A DNA stretch of 64,000 nt from NCBI RefSeq assembly GCF_013822795.1, contig NZ_PNLB01000012.1, positions 80,557-144,556 on the forward strand, in the 5' to 3' direction. Below the pieces are notes generated by a model. That model had not been told where the DNA came from and did not search any database. It was given only the letters and a program-made list of their open reading frames with translations. Origin of the DNA: Phenylobacterium sp. Lineage in GTDB: Bacteria > Pseudomonadota > Alphaproteobacteria > Caulobacterales > Caulobacteraceae. Position 1 is the first letter of the stretch. The number at the start of each line of letters is the position of its first letter. The translations under genes and the position numbers were made by a program. Below are positions 10,360 through 21,884 of this stretch, piece after piece.

Positions 10360-10749
10360 ATGCTGGCCGGCTCGTGCCACTGCGGGGCCGTGCGCTTCCA
10401 GGTCGAGGCGGAGATCACCGAACTCACCACCTGCGACTGCTCGCTGTGCGTGAAGAAAAACGCCGTGATGGCCAAGGCGCCCGCGAGCGCCCTGACCATC
10501 ACGGCCGGCGAGGAGCACTTGTCGCTCTATCGCTGGAACACCGGGATCGCGCGGCACTATTTCTGCAGCCGCTGCGGGATCTACACCTTCCACCGCAAGC
10601 GCGCGGCGCCCGACCACTTCGGGATCAACGTCTTCTGCCTGGACGGTTTCGACCCGAGCACGATCCCGGTGCGCGCCACCGAGGGCGTCGGGATGTCTCT
10701 GGAGGATACAGACGCGCGGCCGGAATGGCCCGGACCGCGCACCGGCTGA
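10360..10749 (+). CDS. GFA-family (glutathione-dependent formaldehyde-activating-like) zinc protein
   Basis: A 129-aa protein with the GFA/CENP-V zinc-binding cysteines: SCHCGAVRFQ near the start, TTCDCSLCVKKNAV, then HYFCSRCGIYTFHRKR. The founding member speeds condensation of formaldehyde with glutathione, but most paralogues have unknown substrates. The ATG at 10360 is two bases past the gshA stop; a start further upstream would overlap gshA and lacks family resemblance. It converges on a DUF427 gene five bases after its stop. Confidence 0.88.
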   Translation: MLAGSCHCGAVRFQVEAEITELTTCDCSLCVKKNAVMAKAPASALTITAGEEHLSLYRWNTGIARHYFCSRCGIYTFHRKRAAPDHFGINVFCLDGFDPSTIPVRATEGVGMSLEDTDARPEWPGPRTG

Positions 10750-10754
10750 GTCGC

Positions 10755-11243
10755 CTAGCCCTCAGGGGACGGCGAGGTGACGTTCGGCGGCCAATGGTCG
10801 CGCTGGCTGGAGCCCGAACCGCTGTCGGTGTGCTGGACGATCTGGTCCACCGCAGCGTGGGGGTGCTTGCGGTCGACCAGCACGTCCTCGACCGCATAGA
10901 CCTCGACCTTGTCCGGATAGAAGGCCAGCCGGCCGCGGATCGCGTCCATCGCCGGATACGGCTCCTCGTAGGTCCAGACCGCGTTCTCGGCGAACCGGCC
11001 GTCCATCAGGATCGTGTAGTAGGCGCAGTCGCCCTTGTACGGACAATGGGTTTGGCGGTCGGATCGCGAGAAGTACTCCATCGAGACATCGGCTCGCGGA
11101 AAGTACGCGACCGGCGCATAGCTGGCTTCGGTTAGGATCAGGACATCGCCGCTGTCGGCGATCACATGCTCGCCGTACATGACCCGCCAACGGGTCTTGG
11201 CCGGGGTGATCTCGATGGGGTGGTCGGGGCCGGGGGTCAGCAT
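10755..11243 (-). CDS. DUF427 domain protein
   Basis: A 162-aa protein. The start at 11243 is set by the strong AAGGAGGAG ribosome binding site nine bases upstream on the minus strand. The DUF427 beta-tent fold is recognised by WRVMYGEHVIADS, VAYFPRADVSMEYFSRSDRQTHCPYKG and AENAVWTYEEPYPAMDAIRGRLAFYPDKVEV. The C-terminus continues into an Asp/Ser-rich tail. The biochemical role of the family is unsettled. Confidence 0.88.
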   Translation of the reverse strand: MLTPGPDHPIEITPAKTRWRVMYGEHVIADSGDVLILTEASYAPVAYFPRADVSMEYFSRSDRQTHCPYKGDCAYYTILMDGRFAENAVWTYEEPYPAMDAIRGRLAFYPDKVEVYAVEDVLVDRKHPHAAVDQIVQHTDSGSGSSQRDHWPPNVTSPSPEG

Positions 11244-11432
11244 GGGGACGCTCCTCCTTCGTGCAGATGCAACGCTCAAGGTGGGGTCTGAGCTCCGCCA
11301 TTGCCAAGCTTCAGGCGCCCGATTGCTTGTGCTCGGCCCGGCCGCGTGATCTTCTCCCGCCAAATTAGCCCGGCGGGGGCGAAAACGACCCCCTGAAGAG
11401 CCGGCAGCCCAAGGAATCGGAATACCGCCCTC

Positions 11433-13274
11433 ATGAACATCGTAATCCTTTTGGGGATCGTCATTACGTTGGCGACCGGGATCCCCGTCCTCATGCAGTT
11501 GCTCAAACAGCATCCGCGAGGACTGATCATCCTGTTCTTCGCCGAGATGTGGGAGCGGTTCTCCTACTACGGGATGCGCGGCATCCTGATCTTCTTCCTG
11601 ACCCAGCATCTGCTGTTCGACGACGCCACCGCCGGGGCGCAATACGGCTCCTACACCAGCCTCGTCTACTTGCTGCCGCTGATCGGCGGCCTGCTGGCCG
11701 ATCGCTATCTCGGCACCCGCAAGGCGGTGGCCTTCGGCGCCCTGCTGCTGGTCGCCGGCCACCTGACCATGGCGGTCGAGGGCAAGCCCGCGACCCAGCA
11801 GCTCGTCTATGGCGGCCAGAAGTACGAAGTCGTCGCCGAAGGCCGCATGGAATCGCGGACCGTCAAGCTGATGGTCGGCGACAAGGCTTATGATTTCGGT
11901 CCCGCCGAGGGCGGCGGCCTGGAGATCAAGGGCCTGCAGGCCGGCGGCCCGCTGCCCACTGTCCTGGCCAAGGACAGCTACACGATGGAGAAGCAGGTCG
12001 ATCCGCTCGGCAAGAACGCGTTCTACCTGGCCGTTTCGCTGATCATCATGGGCGTCGGCTTCCTCAAGCCGAACATCTCCACCATCGTCGGCCAGCTCTA
12101 TCCGCAGGGCGACCCGCGCCGGGATTCCGGCTTCACCCTCTACTACTACGGCATCAACCTCGGCGCCTTCTGGGCCTCGGTGCTCTGCGGCCTGCTCGGC
12201 CAGACGGTCGGCTGGTGGGCGGGCTTCGGCCTCGCCGGCGTCGGCATGGCCCTGGGCTGGATCGTCTTCGTGCTCGGCAAGCCGCTGCTGCAGGGTAAGG
12301 GCGAACCGCCGAACCTCGAACTTCTGAAGGCGCCGATCGCCGGCCCGATCAACCGCGAATGGCTAATCTACATCCTCGCCATCCTCGGCGTCGCCCCGAT
12401 CTGGCTGCTGGTGCAGAGCAACCAGCTGGTCGGCTGGGCGCTGGGCGTTTCGACCATCCTGGCGCTGGCGTTCATCGCCTACTTCCTGGTGGTGAAGTGC
12501 GGCAAGATCGAGCGCGAGCGGATGATGCTGGCCCTGGTGCTGATCTTCGGCTCGGTGGTGTTCTTCACCCTCTTCGAACAGGCCGGCACCTCGCTGAACC
12601 TGTTCGCCGCCCGCAACGTCGACCTGATGGGCATCTCCGCGGCCCAGACCCAGTCGTTCAATGCCGGCTTCATCCTGATCTTCGCCCCGATCTTCGCGGC
12701 GTTGTGGGCCTGGCTCGGCGCCCGCGGCCGCGATCCGAACCCGACCCTGAAGTTCGGCTTCGGCCTGCTGCAGGTCGGTCTCGGCTTCCTGGTCGTGGTC
12801 TGGGCCCAGGGCCTGGCCGACGACAACTACCGCCTGCCGCTGATCATGCTGGCGCTGCTCTACATGCTGCACACTACGGGCGAGCTCTTCCTTTCGCCGG
12901 TCGGCCTGTCGGAGATCACCAAGCTGTCGGTGGCCTCGGTGGTCTCGTTCATGATGGCGGTGTGGTTCCTGTCCTCTTCGATCGCCCAGTACGTCGGCGG
13001 CATCATCGCCGGCGCCATGGGGACCGAGACGGTCGGTGGCCAGGTGCTCGACCCAGCCGCGGCGCTGGCCACCTCGATGGACGGCTTCAACAAGCTCGGC
13101 TGGGCCGGCGTCGGCGTCGGCGTCGTGTTCGTGGTGCTGAGCTTCTTCATCAAGCACTGGGCCCACGGCGCCAACAATCCGGCCCACGCCCAGCCCGAGC
13201 CGATCGCGCCGGTGCTGGACGGTGAGCGCCAGGCCGTCAACCCGGCCGCCATCCGGGCCGACCGCGAGTCCTAG
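11433..13274 (+). CDS. POT/PTR-family proton-coupled oligopeptide transporter
   Basis: This 613-aa inner-membrane symporter imports di- and tripeptides with protons. It carries the POT signature EMWERFSYYGMRGIL (ExxERFxYY, about residues 38-52) and the later FLKPNISTIVGQLY and YYGINLGAF stretches. About 80 residues (116-194) between the third and fourth helix region form a soluble, beta-rich-looking insert (LVYGGQKYEVVAEGRMESRTV...) that is longer than the short loop of classical POT transporters. The start at 11433 lacks a clear Shine-Dalgarno. A strong bidirectional terminator follows. Confidence 0.92.
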   Translation: MNIVILLGIVITLATGIPVLMQLLKQHPRGLIILFFAEMWERFSYYGMRGILIFFLTQHLLFDDATAGAQYGSYTSLVYLLPLIGGLLADRYLGTRKAVAFGALLLVAGHLTMAVEGKPATQQLVYGGQKYEVVAEGRMESRTVKLMVGDKAYDFGPAEGGGLEIKGLQAGGPLPTVLAKDSYTMEKQVDPLGKNAFYLAVSLIIMGVGFLKPNISTIVGQLYPQGDPRRDSGFTLYYYGINLGAFWASVLCGLLGQTVGWWAGFGLAGVGMALGWIVFVLGKPLLQGKGEPPNLELLKAPIAGPINREWLIYILAILGVAPIWLLVQSNQLVGWALGVSTILALAFIAYFLVVKCGKIERERMMLALVLIFGSVVFFTLFEQAGTSLNLFAARNVDLMGISAAQTQSFNAGFILIFAPIFAALWAWLGARGRDPNPTLKFGFGLLQVGLGFLVVVWAQGLADDNYRLPLIMLALLYMLHTTGELFLSPVGLSEITKLSVASVVSFMMAVWFLSSSIAQYVGGIIAGAMGTETVGGQVLDPAAALATSMDGFNKLGWAGVGVGVVFVVLSFFIKHWAHGANNPAHAQPEPIAPVLDGERQAVNPAAIRADRES

Positions 13275-13302
13275 GACGTCCGGCGCGAAGCGCTGACAAG
13301 AA

Positions 13303-13338
13303 GGGCCGGAGGCGTCGCCGCCTCCGGCCCTTTTCTTT
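13303..13338. terminator. rho-independent terminator after the POT gene
   Basis: A 12-bp perfect stem, GGGCCGGAGGCG (13303-13314) with CGCCTCCGGCCC (13319-13330), has a TCGC loop and is followed by TTTTCTTTT. It lies between the convergent POT transporter and TonB-dependent receptor genes and mainly serves the plus strand. Confidence 0.9.
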
Positions 13339-13341
13339 TCG

Positions 13342-15402
13342 CTAAGCGCCGAACGTCTTGCGCACCCGCATCCAGTAGATCGAGCCGATCTGGATGTCGC
13401 GATCATCCACGAACAGCACGTCGGCGGTGTTGCGCGGGCCGTCATAGACCGTGCGCGTGTGGCGGAAGCCGCGCGAGGTGGCGTTCTGAATTTCGGCCCG
13501 GATCACGATGTCGGAGCGCGGCTTCCACTCGGCGAACAGCACCATGAACGGCTTCAGCTTGTCGGTCGAAATCTCGTCGAAGCGGTAGTGGGTCTCGCGC
13601 CAGCCGCCATAGAGGTCGACGCCCCAGTTCGTGCGCTGGACCGGCAGGTCGTGAGTGAAGTGGATCTCCCAATCGACGGGGTGCAGGCCGGAGATCTCCC
13701 GCGCCTCGCCGGTGGTCGGGTCATTGACCTCCGACCGTCGCCAGGTCGACTCGCCGCGGATCGTCGCGCCTTTGAAGCCGAACGGGGCCAACGGCAGGCT
13801 GAGCGTCAGGGCCAGCTCGTCCTTCGTCCCATCGCCGATATTGCTAGGCGCGTCGAAGACGCCTGCCGGGGTGAAGACCGGCGCGCGGTCGACGACGTCG
13901 GAGATGGCGTAGTGCCGGGCGGTCAGTACGAGCACGGCCCCGCCCTTGAAGCGCTGCTCGACGGCCCCCTCGGTGACCCAGGCCTGCTCGGGAACGAGGT
14001 CCGGGTTGCCGGCGGTGACCACTCCGGTGTTCAGCGAGGAGTCGGCCACGAAGTCGTCGAAGTCGAGCTGGTCGACCATGCGCTCGAACCGGAAGCGCAC
14101 CTGCGTCGACGTGTTCGGCGCCCACGTCGCCGCCAGCCGTGGCTTGGGATAGTAGAGCGTCTTCTCCAGGCTGACGTCGCCGCTGGATTCGATGGCCGAG
14201 GCCTCGTAGCGAAGTCCGCCCTCAAGCGTCCAGATCGCGCTGGGGCGCCAGACGGCCTTCACGAACGCCTCGCCGCGATCTTCCTGCACGCGCACGTTCG
14301 CCGCCGGCAGCGGGATCGCCACGCCGTTCTCGGCGAACGCGGTCTCGCTCTCCAGCACGTTGATCGCGACCTCGGCGCCGCCTTCCAGCGAGAGCTTGTC
14401 GTTGGGACGGTGCTTCAGCACTGCACGGCCGATGGTCTCGCTGGTCGTGCGGTCCAGGGTGAAGTTGGCGTTCCGAACGCCGGCCGAGAAGTCCGAGACG
14501 ATGTCGACCTGCGCGTCCTGGCGCAGGCCGATGACCTCCAGGGTGGTCTTGCTCCCGAAATCACGCAGGAAGCTGGCGCCCAGCTCGGTTTCCAGTTCGT
14601 CGTAATGGTCGACCGTCTTCTCGACCCGGTCGGTCGGGAAGACGATGTGGTTCACCTCGTCGAATTTGAAGCTGTCGTCGAAGGCGCGGCCGTTGAGCTT
14701 GAAGGTTCCGCCGGCCAGCGGCGTCGAGAAGGCCGCGGTGGCCGTCGTCTGGATGGTGTCGCCCTCCTGGTCGATATCCGAACGCTGGATCACCGCGCCG
14801 CTCGGCCCGGTGCGCACGCCCGGCCCCTCTCCGGAGCCGTCGTCGATGCCCTTGCCCATGTTGAACGAGGTTTCCCAGGTTCGCGCCGCGCTGCCGCCCG
14901 ACAACTCGACGCGCGCGCTGACGGTGTTGCGGCCGTCATAGACGGAGCGGCCCGACAGAGCGACCAGCCCGCGGAAGCCGCCGCCCTCCTTGCGGATGAC
15001 GCTGGCCAGCACTGACTTGCCCTGCATGTCGACGCCCGGGGCGCCGCCGCGGATGAGGTCGATGCGGGCCACCTGGGAGGCCGGGATCCGGCGGAGGATT
15101 TCCTCGAGGTTGTCGGTCTTGGTGGCCGGACGCCGGCCATCGATCAGGACGTTGCCGGCGGCGCCTTCGAAGCCGCGAACCGAATCGCCGGTGTCGATGT
15201 TGAAGCCCGGAAGCCGCAGGAGCATGTCGAGCGCGGTGGTCGGCTGGGCGGCGGCGAAAAACTCGGGCGGATAGCGAATGACGCCTTGGCTCTGCGACGG
15301 GGATTGTTCGACCGCGGCGGACGGCGGCGCGACAGTCTGCGCTTCCTGCGCCCCATCGGGCGCGGCGAGCGCAAGTGCTGAGGCCAAGGCCGAAACGAGC
15401 AT
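13342..15402 (-). CDS. TonB-dependent outer-membrane receptor
   Basis: A 686-aa receptor. It has a signal peptide (MLVSALASALALAAPDG), a proline/glutamine-rich linker, and a plug domain (LDMLLRLPGFNIDTGDSVRGF, NVLIDGRRPATKTDNLEEILRRIPASQVARIDLIRGGAPGVDMQG), then a beta-barrel to the C-terminus. ATG 15402 has GGGGGA upstream. The barrel ends in YWMRVRKTFGA, with the aromatic residue two short of the usual terminal position. No transport operon lies beside it, so its ligand is unknown. Confidence 0.9.
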   Translation of the reverse strand: MLVSALASALALAAPDGAQEAQTVAPPSAAVEQSPSQSQGVIRYPPEFFAAAQPTTALDMLLRLPGFNIDTGDSVRGFEGAAGNVLIDGRRPATKTDNLEEILRRIPASQVARIDLIRGGAPGVDMQGKSVLASVIRKEGGGFRGLVALSGRSVYDGRNTVSARVELSGGSAARTWETSFNMGKGIDDGSGEGPGVRTGPSGAVIQRSDIDQEGDTIQTTATAAFSTPLAGGTFKLNGRAFDDSFKFDEVNHIVFPTDRVEKTVDHYDELETELGASFLRDFGSKTTLEVIGLRQDAQVDIVSDFSAGVRNANFTLDRTTSETIGRAVLKHRPNDKLSLEGGAEVAINVLESETAFAENGVAIPLPAANVRVQEDRGEAFVKAVWRPSAIWTLEGGLRYEASAIESSGDVSLEKTLYYPKPRLAATWAPNTSTQVRFRFERMVDQLDFDDFVADSSLNTGVVTAGNPDLVPEQAWVTEGAVEQRFKGGAVLVLTARHYAISDVVDRAPVFTPAGVFDAPSNIGDGTKDELALTLSLPLAPFGFKGATIRGESTWRRSEVNDPTTGEAREISGLHPVDWEIHFTHDLPVQRTNWGVDLYGGWRETHYRFDEISTDKLKPFMVLFAEWKPRSDIVIRAEIQNATSRGFRHTRTVYDGPRNTADVLFVDDRDIQIGSIYWMRVRKTFGA

Positions 15403-15525
15403 GTAACAATTCCCCCAGAGATCACCTGCAAGTGACCTGTGGGGGCCGGGTGAGGCCAATTAATTCCCGGAAAGGTGGATTAAATCGGCGACATGTTTCG
15501 CCGCCCGCCGGACGAGCCGGCGGCG

Positions 15526-16956
15526 CTAGATGTTGGTGCCGCCGACCGTCAGGCCCGTGAGTTTCAGCGACGGCTGGCCGACGCCGACGGGCACGCTCTG
15601 GCCGGACTTGCCGCAGACGCCGACCCCGGAGTCGAAGTCGAAGTCGTCGCCGATCATCGTCACGCGCGTCAGGGCCGAGGGACCATCGCCGATCAGGGTC
15701 GCGCCCTTGACCGGCGTGGTGATCTTGCCGTCCTCGATCAGGTAGGCCTCGGTGCACTGGAAGACGAACTTGCCGTTGGTGATGTCGACCTGGCCGCCGC
15801 CGAAGTTGGCGCAGTAGAGCCCGCGCTTGGTCGAGGCGATCATCTCCTCACGCTTGTGCTGGCCGCCCATCATGGCGGTGTTGGTCATCCGCGGCATCGG
15901 CATGTGGGCGTAGGACTGACGCCGTCCGTTGCCGGTGGCGGTCAGGCCCATCAGCCGGGCGCTCATCCGGTCGTGCATGTAACCGACGAGGATGCCGTCC
16001 TCGATCAGGATGGTCCGCTCGGTCGGCGTGCCTTCGTCATCGACGGTCAGCGAGCCGCGGCGGCCAGGCAGGGTGCCGTCGTCGAAGACGGTGACGCCTG
16101 GCGCGGCGACGCGCTGGCCGATCTTGCCCGAGAACGCCGAGGTGCCCTTGCGGTTGAAGTCGCCCTCCAGCCCGTGGCCTACGGCCTCGTGCAGCAGCAC
16201 GCCGTTCCAGCCGGGGCCGAGCACCACGTCCATCTCCCCGGCGGGGCAGGGGACGGCGTCGAGGTTGACCAACGCCTGGCGGATGGCCTCGTCGGCCTGC
16301 GACTGCCACTTGTCGGGCGCGATCCAGGCGTCGAAGCCGGCGCGGCCGCCGGCGCCCGAATAGCCGCTCTCGCGCTTACCGTCCTTTTCCATGGTGACCT
16401 GCACGTTGACGCGGCACAGCGGCCGCACGTCGCGGATCAGCCGCCCGTCGGCGCGCAGGATCTCCACGATCCGCCGCTCGCCGGCGATGCTGGCCATCAC
16501 CTGGACAACGCGCGGATCGCGCGCCCGAACCCAGGCGTCGATCTCCTGCAGCAGGGCGACCTTGTCGGAGAAGGCGGGCGAGGCAGTGGGGTCGTCCTCG
16601 CCATAGAGCTTGGTGTTGGTGGCGCGCGGCCCCTCAGCCGAAACGCCGGAATATCCGCGCTTGGCCAGCGACGACGACGAGGCGGCGCGCTTGATCGCCG
16701 CTTCGGAGACTTCGCTCGAGTGCGAGTAGCCCGCGGTCTCGCCGGCGACCACCCGCAGGCCGAAGCCTTCCGACGAATCATACGAGGCCGACTTCAGCCG
16801 GCCGTCGTCGAACAGGAAGGCTTCGCTCTCGGAGCGCTCGACGAACAGCTCGCCGTCGTCGGCGCCGGCCAGCGCCTCGCCGAGGATTTCGCGGGCGCGT
16901 TCAGGGGCGACGCCGACAGAGTCGAGAATCGAGGCGGCGGGGGCGAGGGCGTTCAT
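15526..16956 (-). CDS. tldD: metalloprotease TldD
   Basis: A 476-aa PmbA/TldD family protein. TldD with TldE (PmbA) forms a heterodimeric zinc protease that processes peptides such as microcins and the antitoxin CcdA. The zinc site HEAVGHGLEGDFN (HExxxH) is present, which marks it as the catalytic TldD partner. Other blocks are GFGLRVVAGETAGYSHSSE, MPRMTNTAMMGGQ, and GKFVFQCTEAYLIEDGKI. The partner gene is not in the window. It is divergent from the cox operon. Confidence 0.94.
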   Translation of the reverse strand: MNALAPAASILDSVGVAPERAREILGEALAGADDGELFVERSESEAFLFDDGRLKSASYDSSEGFGLRVVAGETAGYSHSSEVSEAAIKRAASSSSLAKRGYSGVSAEGPRATNTKLYGEDDPTASPAFSDKVALLQEIDAWVRARDPRVVQVMASIAGERRIVEILRADGRLIRDVRPLCRVNVQVTMEKDGKRESGYSGAGGRAGFDAWIAPDKWQSQADEAIRQALVNLDAVPCPAGEMDVVLGPGWNGVLLHEAVGHGLEGDFNRKGTSAFSGKIGQRVAAPGVTVFDDGTLPGRRGSLTVDDEGTPTERTILIEDGILVGYMHDRMSARLMGLTATGNGRRQSYAHMPMPRMTNTAMMGGQHKREEMIASTKRGLYCANFGGGQVDITNGKFVFQCTEAYLIEDGKITTPVKGATLIGDGPSALTRVTMIGDDFDFDSGVGVCGKSGQSVPVGVGQPSLKLTGLTVGGTNI

Positions 16957-17316
16957 CGGTGGGTCTGCTTTCGGAAGGCGAGCCCACAGAAATAGGAGCT
17001 TGCGCCGCGATCGTCACCCCAATCCGCCCAGGAGCGGGTCCGGGATCACCGGCGACTTGATGGAAACTGCCTCGCTTAACCTTCCGGAGTTACGCGAAAA
17101 CGGCCGTTTTTAGGCGTGGGCGTATGGTCCGAAGCGGCTCCATGTCGAGACATTGCGCCATAGGGGGTCTTAGCGCCTTGGCAAGCTAAGGGAGAGCGCG
17201 TATGCACCCCGGCTTAAGGGCGGGGCCTCGCGGTTTGCGCGGCGCTACGTCTTGATTCAGTCGGCGGGGGCGATCGTCTTTCGCGAGGCGCGGCCGGCCA
17301 AGCAGACCGAGGGGAC
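16957..17316. other. divergent tldD-ctaC intergenic region and probable cox leader
   Basis: About 360 bases without a recognised gene. It contains a putative housekeeping promoter (17057-17081), the perfect palindrome AAAACGGCCGTTTT (17097-17110), a hairpin built from CTTAGC and GCTAAG with an inner GCC/GGC (about 17169-17190), and a 17-codon frame at 17202-17255 behind GGGAGAG. This suggests a long 5' leader for ctaC, but none of it is demonstrated. Confidence 0.45.
17057..17081 (+). promoter_or_regulatory. putative housekeeping promoter of the cox operon
   Basis: TTGATGG (17057-17063) is followed by ten bases and GCTTAACC (17074-17081). This is close to the Caulobacter vegetative form TTGACGS-N10-14-GCTANAWC. 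It would give a leader of roughly 230 bases before ctaC. Confidence 0.45.
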
Positions 17317-19988
<2,672 letters not shown>

Positions 19989-20070
19989 GTCCCGGCTCCC
20001 TAAAGACCTCTGTGGGGCGCGGGCTGGGACATTCCAGCGCGCGCCCTTCGGTCGTTTTGAGAGTATTGTA

Positions 20071-21039
20071 ATGGCCATGTCGCCAGCCGTTCCACGCTCC
20101 AGCGCGCCCCCGCGGTGGCAGGACTACGTCCAGCTGCTGAAGCCGCGGGTCATGTCGTTGGTCATCTTCACCGCCATCACGGGGCTGGTCTGCGCCAACG
20201 CGCCGATCAATCCGGTGCTGGCCGGGGTCGCGATCTTCTGCATCGCTGTCGGGGCCGGAGCGTCGGCCGCGTTCAACATGTGGTACGACGCCGACATCGA
20301 CGCCAAGATGCGCCGCACCCGCGCGCGCCCGGTGCCGGCCGGCAAGGTGCAGGGCGCCGACGCCCTCGCCATGGGCGCGGTGCTGTCGCTGTTCTCGGTG
20401 ATGCTGCTGGGCATGACCACCAACTGGCTGGCCGCGGGCCTGCTGGCCTTCACCATCTTCTTCTACGCCGTCGTCTATACGATGTGGCTGAAGCGCTCGA
20501 CGCCGCAGAACATCGTCATCGGCGGCCTCGCGGGCGCGCTGCCGCCGGTGATCGGCTGGGCCGCGGCGACGGGAACCGCGCCGCTGAACGCCTGGCTGCT
20601 GTGCGCGATCATCTTCATGTGGACGCCGCCGCACTTCTGGGCGCTGTCGCTCTACACCAGCGAGGACTACCAGAAGGCCGGCGTGCCGATGATGCCGGTC
20701 ACCGCCGGCGCGGCTTCGACCCGCAAGCAGATCCTGATCTACAGCCTGCTGTTCGTGCCGCTGTGCATCGTCCCGGCGTTCACGGGCCTCGGCGGCATGA
20801 CCTATCTGGCGGTCGCGGCTCTTGGCGGCCTGGTGTTCCTGATCTTGGCCTGGCGCGTGTTCCGCAGCCGTGCGGGCGAGACCGGCGGCCAGCGCAACGA
20901 CGATGGCCTCTATGACGTCAAGGCCAGTTCGAAGGACGCGCGCAATCTGTTCGCGTTCTCGATCCTCTACCTGACCCTTCTGTTCGCGACCCTGCTGGCC
21001 GAGCACCTGCTCGACCTGCCCGCCGTCGGAGTATTCTAG
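20071..21039 (+). CDS. ctaB: protoheme IX farnesyltransferase (heme O synthase)
   Basis: A 322-aa UbiA-superfamily enzyme that adds a farnesyl group to heme b to give heme O, the precursor of heme A used by the adjacent oxidase. Diagnostic features are [18 protein letters not shown], the Asp-rich [23 protein letters not shown], and the second region [26 protein letters not shown]. It starts 82 bases after ctaD and its stop overlaps the GTG of the coxF-like gene by one base. Confidence 0.96.
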   Translation: MAMSPAVPRSSAPPRWQDYVQLLKPRVMSLVIFTAITGLVCANAPINPVLAGVAIFCIAVGAGASAAFNMWYDADIDAKMRRTRARPVPAGKVQGADALAMGAVLSLFSVMLLGMTTNWLAAGLLAFTIFFYAVVYTMWLKRSTPQNIVIGGLAGALPPVIGWAAATGTAPLNAWLLCAIIFMWTPPHFWALSLYTSEDYQKAGVPMMPVTAGAASTRKQILIYSLLFVPLCIVPAFTGLGGMTYLAVAALGGLVFLILAWRVFRSRAGETGGQRNDDGLYDVKASSKDARNLFAFSILYLTLLFATLLAEHLLDLPAVGVF

Positions 21040-21191
21040 TGAGCGAGCCCACCCCCGATCCGACCGTCGAAGCCCGCGCCCGTCGCGGCCGCAACATCGC
21101 ATTGGCGCTGGGCCTGGTCCTGTTCGTCGTCCTGGTCTTCGTCGTGACCGTGGTGCGTCTGGGAGGCAGTGTTGCCCACCGGCCCTTCTAA
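21039..21191 (+). CDS. small membrane protein of the cox cluster (CoxF-like), 50 aa
   Basis: A GTG at 21039 overlaps the last base of ctaB and opens a 50-codon frame ending at TAA 21189-21191, inside the start of ctaG. The peptide begins MSEPTPDPTVEARARRGRN, has one hydrophobic helix (IALALGLVLFVVLVFVVTVV) and ends RLGGSVAHRPF. In other alphaproteobacteria a gene annotated coxF, encoding a small single-helix protein, occupies this slot between ctaB and ctaG. Position, length, single helix and tight coupling support a real gene. Its molecular role is unknown to me; a part in oxidase assembly is inferred from context only. Confidence 0.8.
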   Translation: MSEPTPDPTVEARARRGRNIALALGLVLFVVLVFVVTVVRLGGSVAHRPF

Positions 21192-21810
21192 GCCCGAGCG
21201 CACGCCGCTTCAGAAGCGCAACCGCAAGGTCGCCCTGATCGCGGCCGGCGGTTTCGTCGCCATGGTCGGCGCCGCGTTCGCCTCGGTGCCGCTCTACAAG
21301 GCCTTCTGCCAGGTCACCGGGTTCGACGGCACCGTGCGCAAGGCTGAGGCCGCGCCGGACAAAGCGCTGGATCGCAAGCTGACGATTCGCTTCGACGCCA
21401 ACATCCGCGAGCTGCCCTGGACCTTCACCGCCGAGCAGGTGACCCAGGAAGTGAAGATCGGCCAGACGGGGCTCGCCTTCTTCAAGGTGACCAACAACAG
21501 CGACCAGCCGCAGACCGGCCGCGCGATCTACAACGTCGTGCCCGAATCGGCCGGCGCCTATTTCCAGAAGCTCGAGTGCTTCTGCTTCTCGGATCAGACG
21601 ATTCCGCCGAAGACGACCATCGAATTCCCGGTCGTCTACTTCGTCGATCCGAAGTTCGCGGACGACTTCGAGACCAAGGGCAAGGGCGAAGTGACCTTGT
21701 CGTACACCTTCTTCCCGTCGGTGGAGGCCCAGCGCGGCGAAAAGCGCGCGGACGCCACGCCGTCAAAGCACTCTTCCGCCCTTGGCGTTCCGGCCAAGGC
21801 GGGGCTATAG
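21169..21810 (+). CDS. ctaG: cytochrome c oxidase copper-chaperone assembly protein CtaG (Cox11)
   Basis: A 213-aa membrane-anchored copper chaperone that delivers copper to CuB of subunit I. One N-terminal helix (KVALIAAGGFVAMVGAAFAS) is followed by VPLYKAFCQVTGFDGT, FDANIRELPWTF, and the copper site KLECFCFSDQTIPP. The start is GTG 21169 or the next codon TTG 21172; GGGAGG at 21161-21166 suits the second better. It overlaps the coxF-like gene by about 20 bases, so translation is probably coupled. Confidence 0.95.
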   Translation: MLPTGPSKPERTPLQKRNRKVALIAAGGFVAMVGAAFASVPLYKAFCQVTGFDGTVRKAEAAPDKALDRKLTIRFDANIRELPWTFTAEQVTQEVKIGQTGLAFFKVTNNSDQPQTGRAIYNVVPESAGAYFQKLECFCFSDQTIPPKTTIEFPVVYFVDPKFADDFETKGKGEVTLSYTFFPSVEAQRGEKRADATPSKHSSALGVPAKAGL

Positions 21811-21884
21811 CACACGCGAATTGTCATTCGCCGGTCCGAGAGAGGGGCTGGCGTCTGTAGGATCTGAGAGGGGTTAGGACCGAA

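Noticed and set aside
17202..17255. 17-codon frame in the ctaC leader as a gene
   Set aside because: Arg/Gly-rich and without evidence of translation beyond GGGAGAG; kept only as part of the leader observation.
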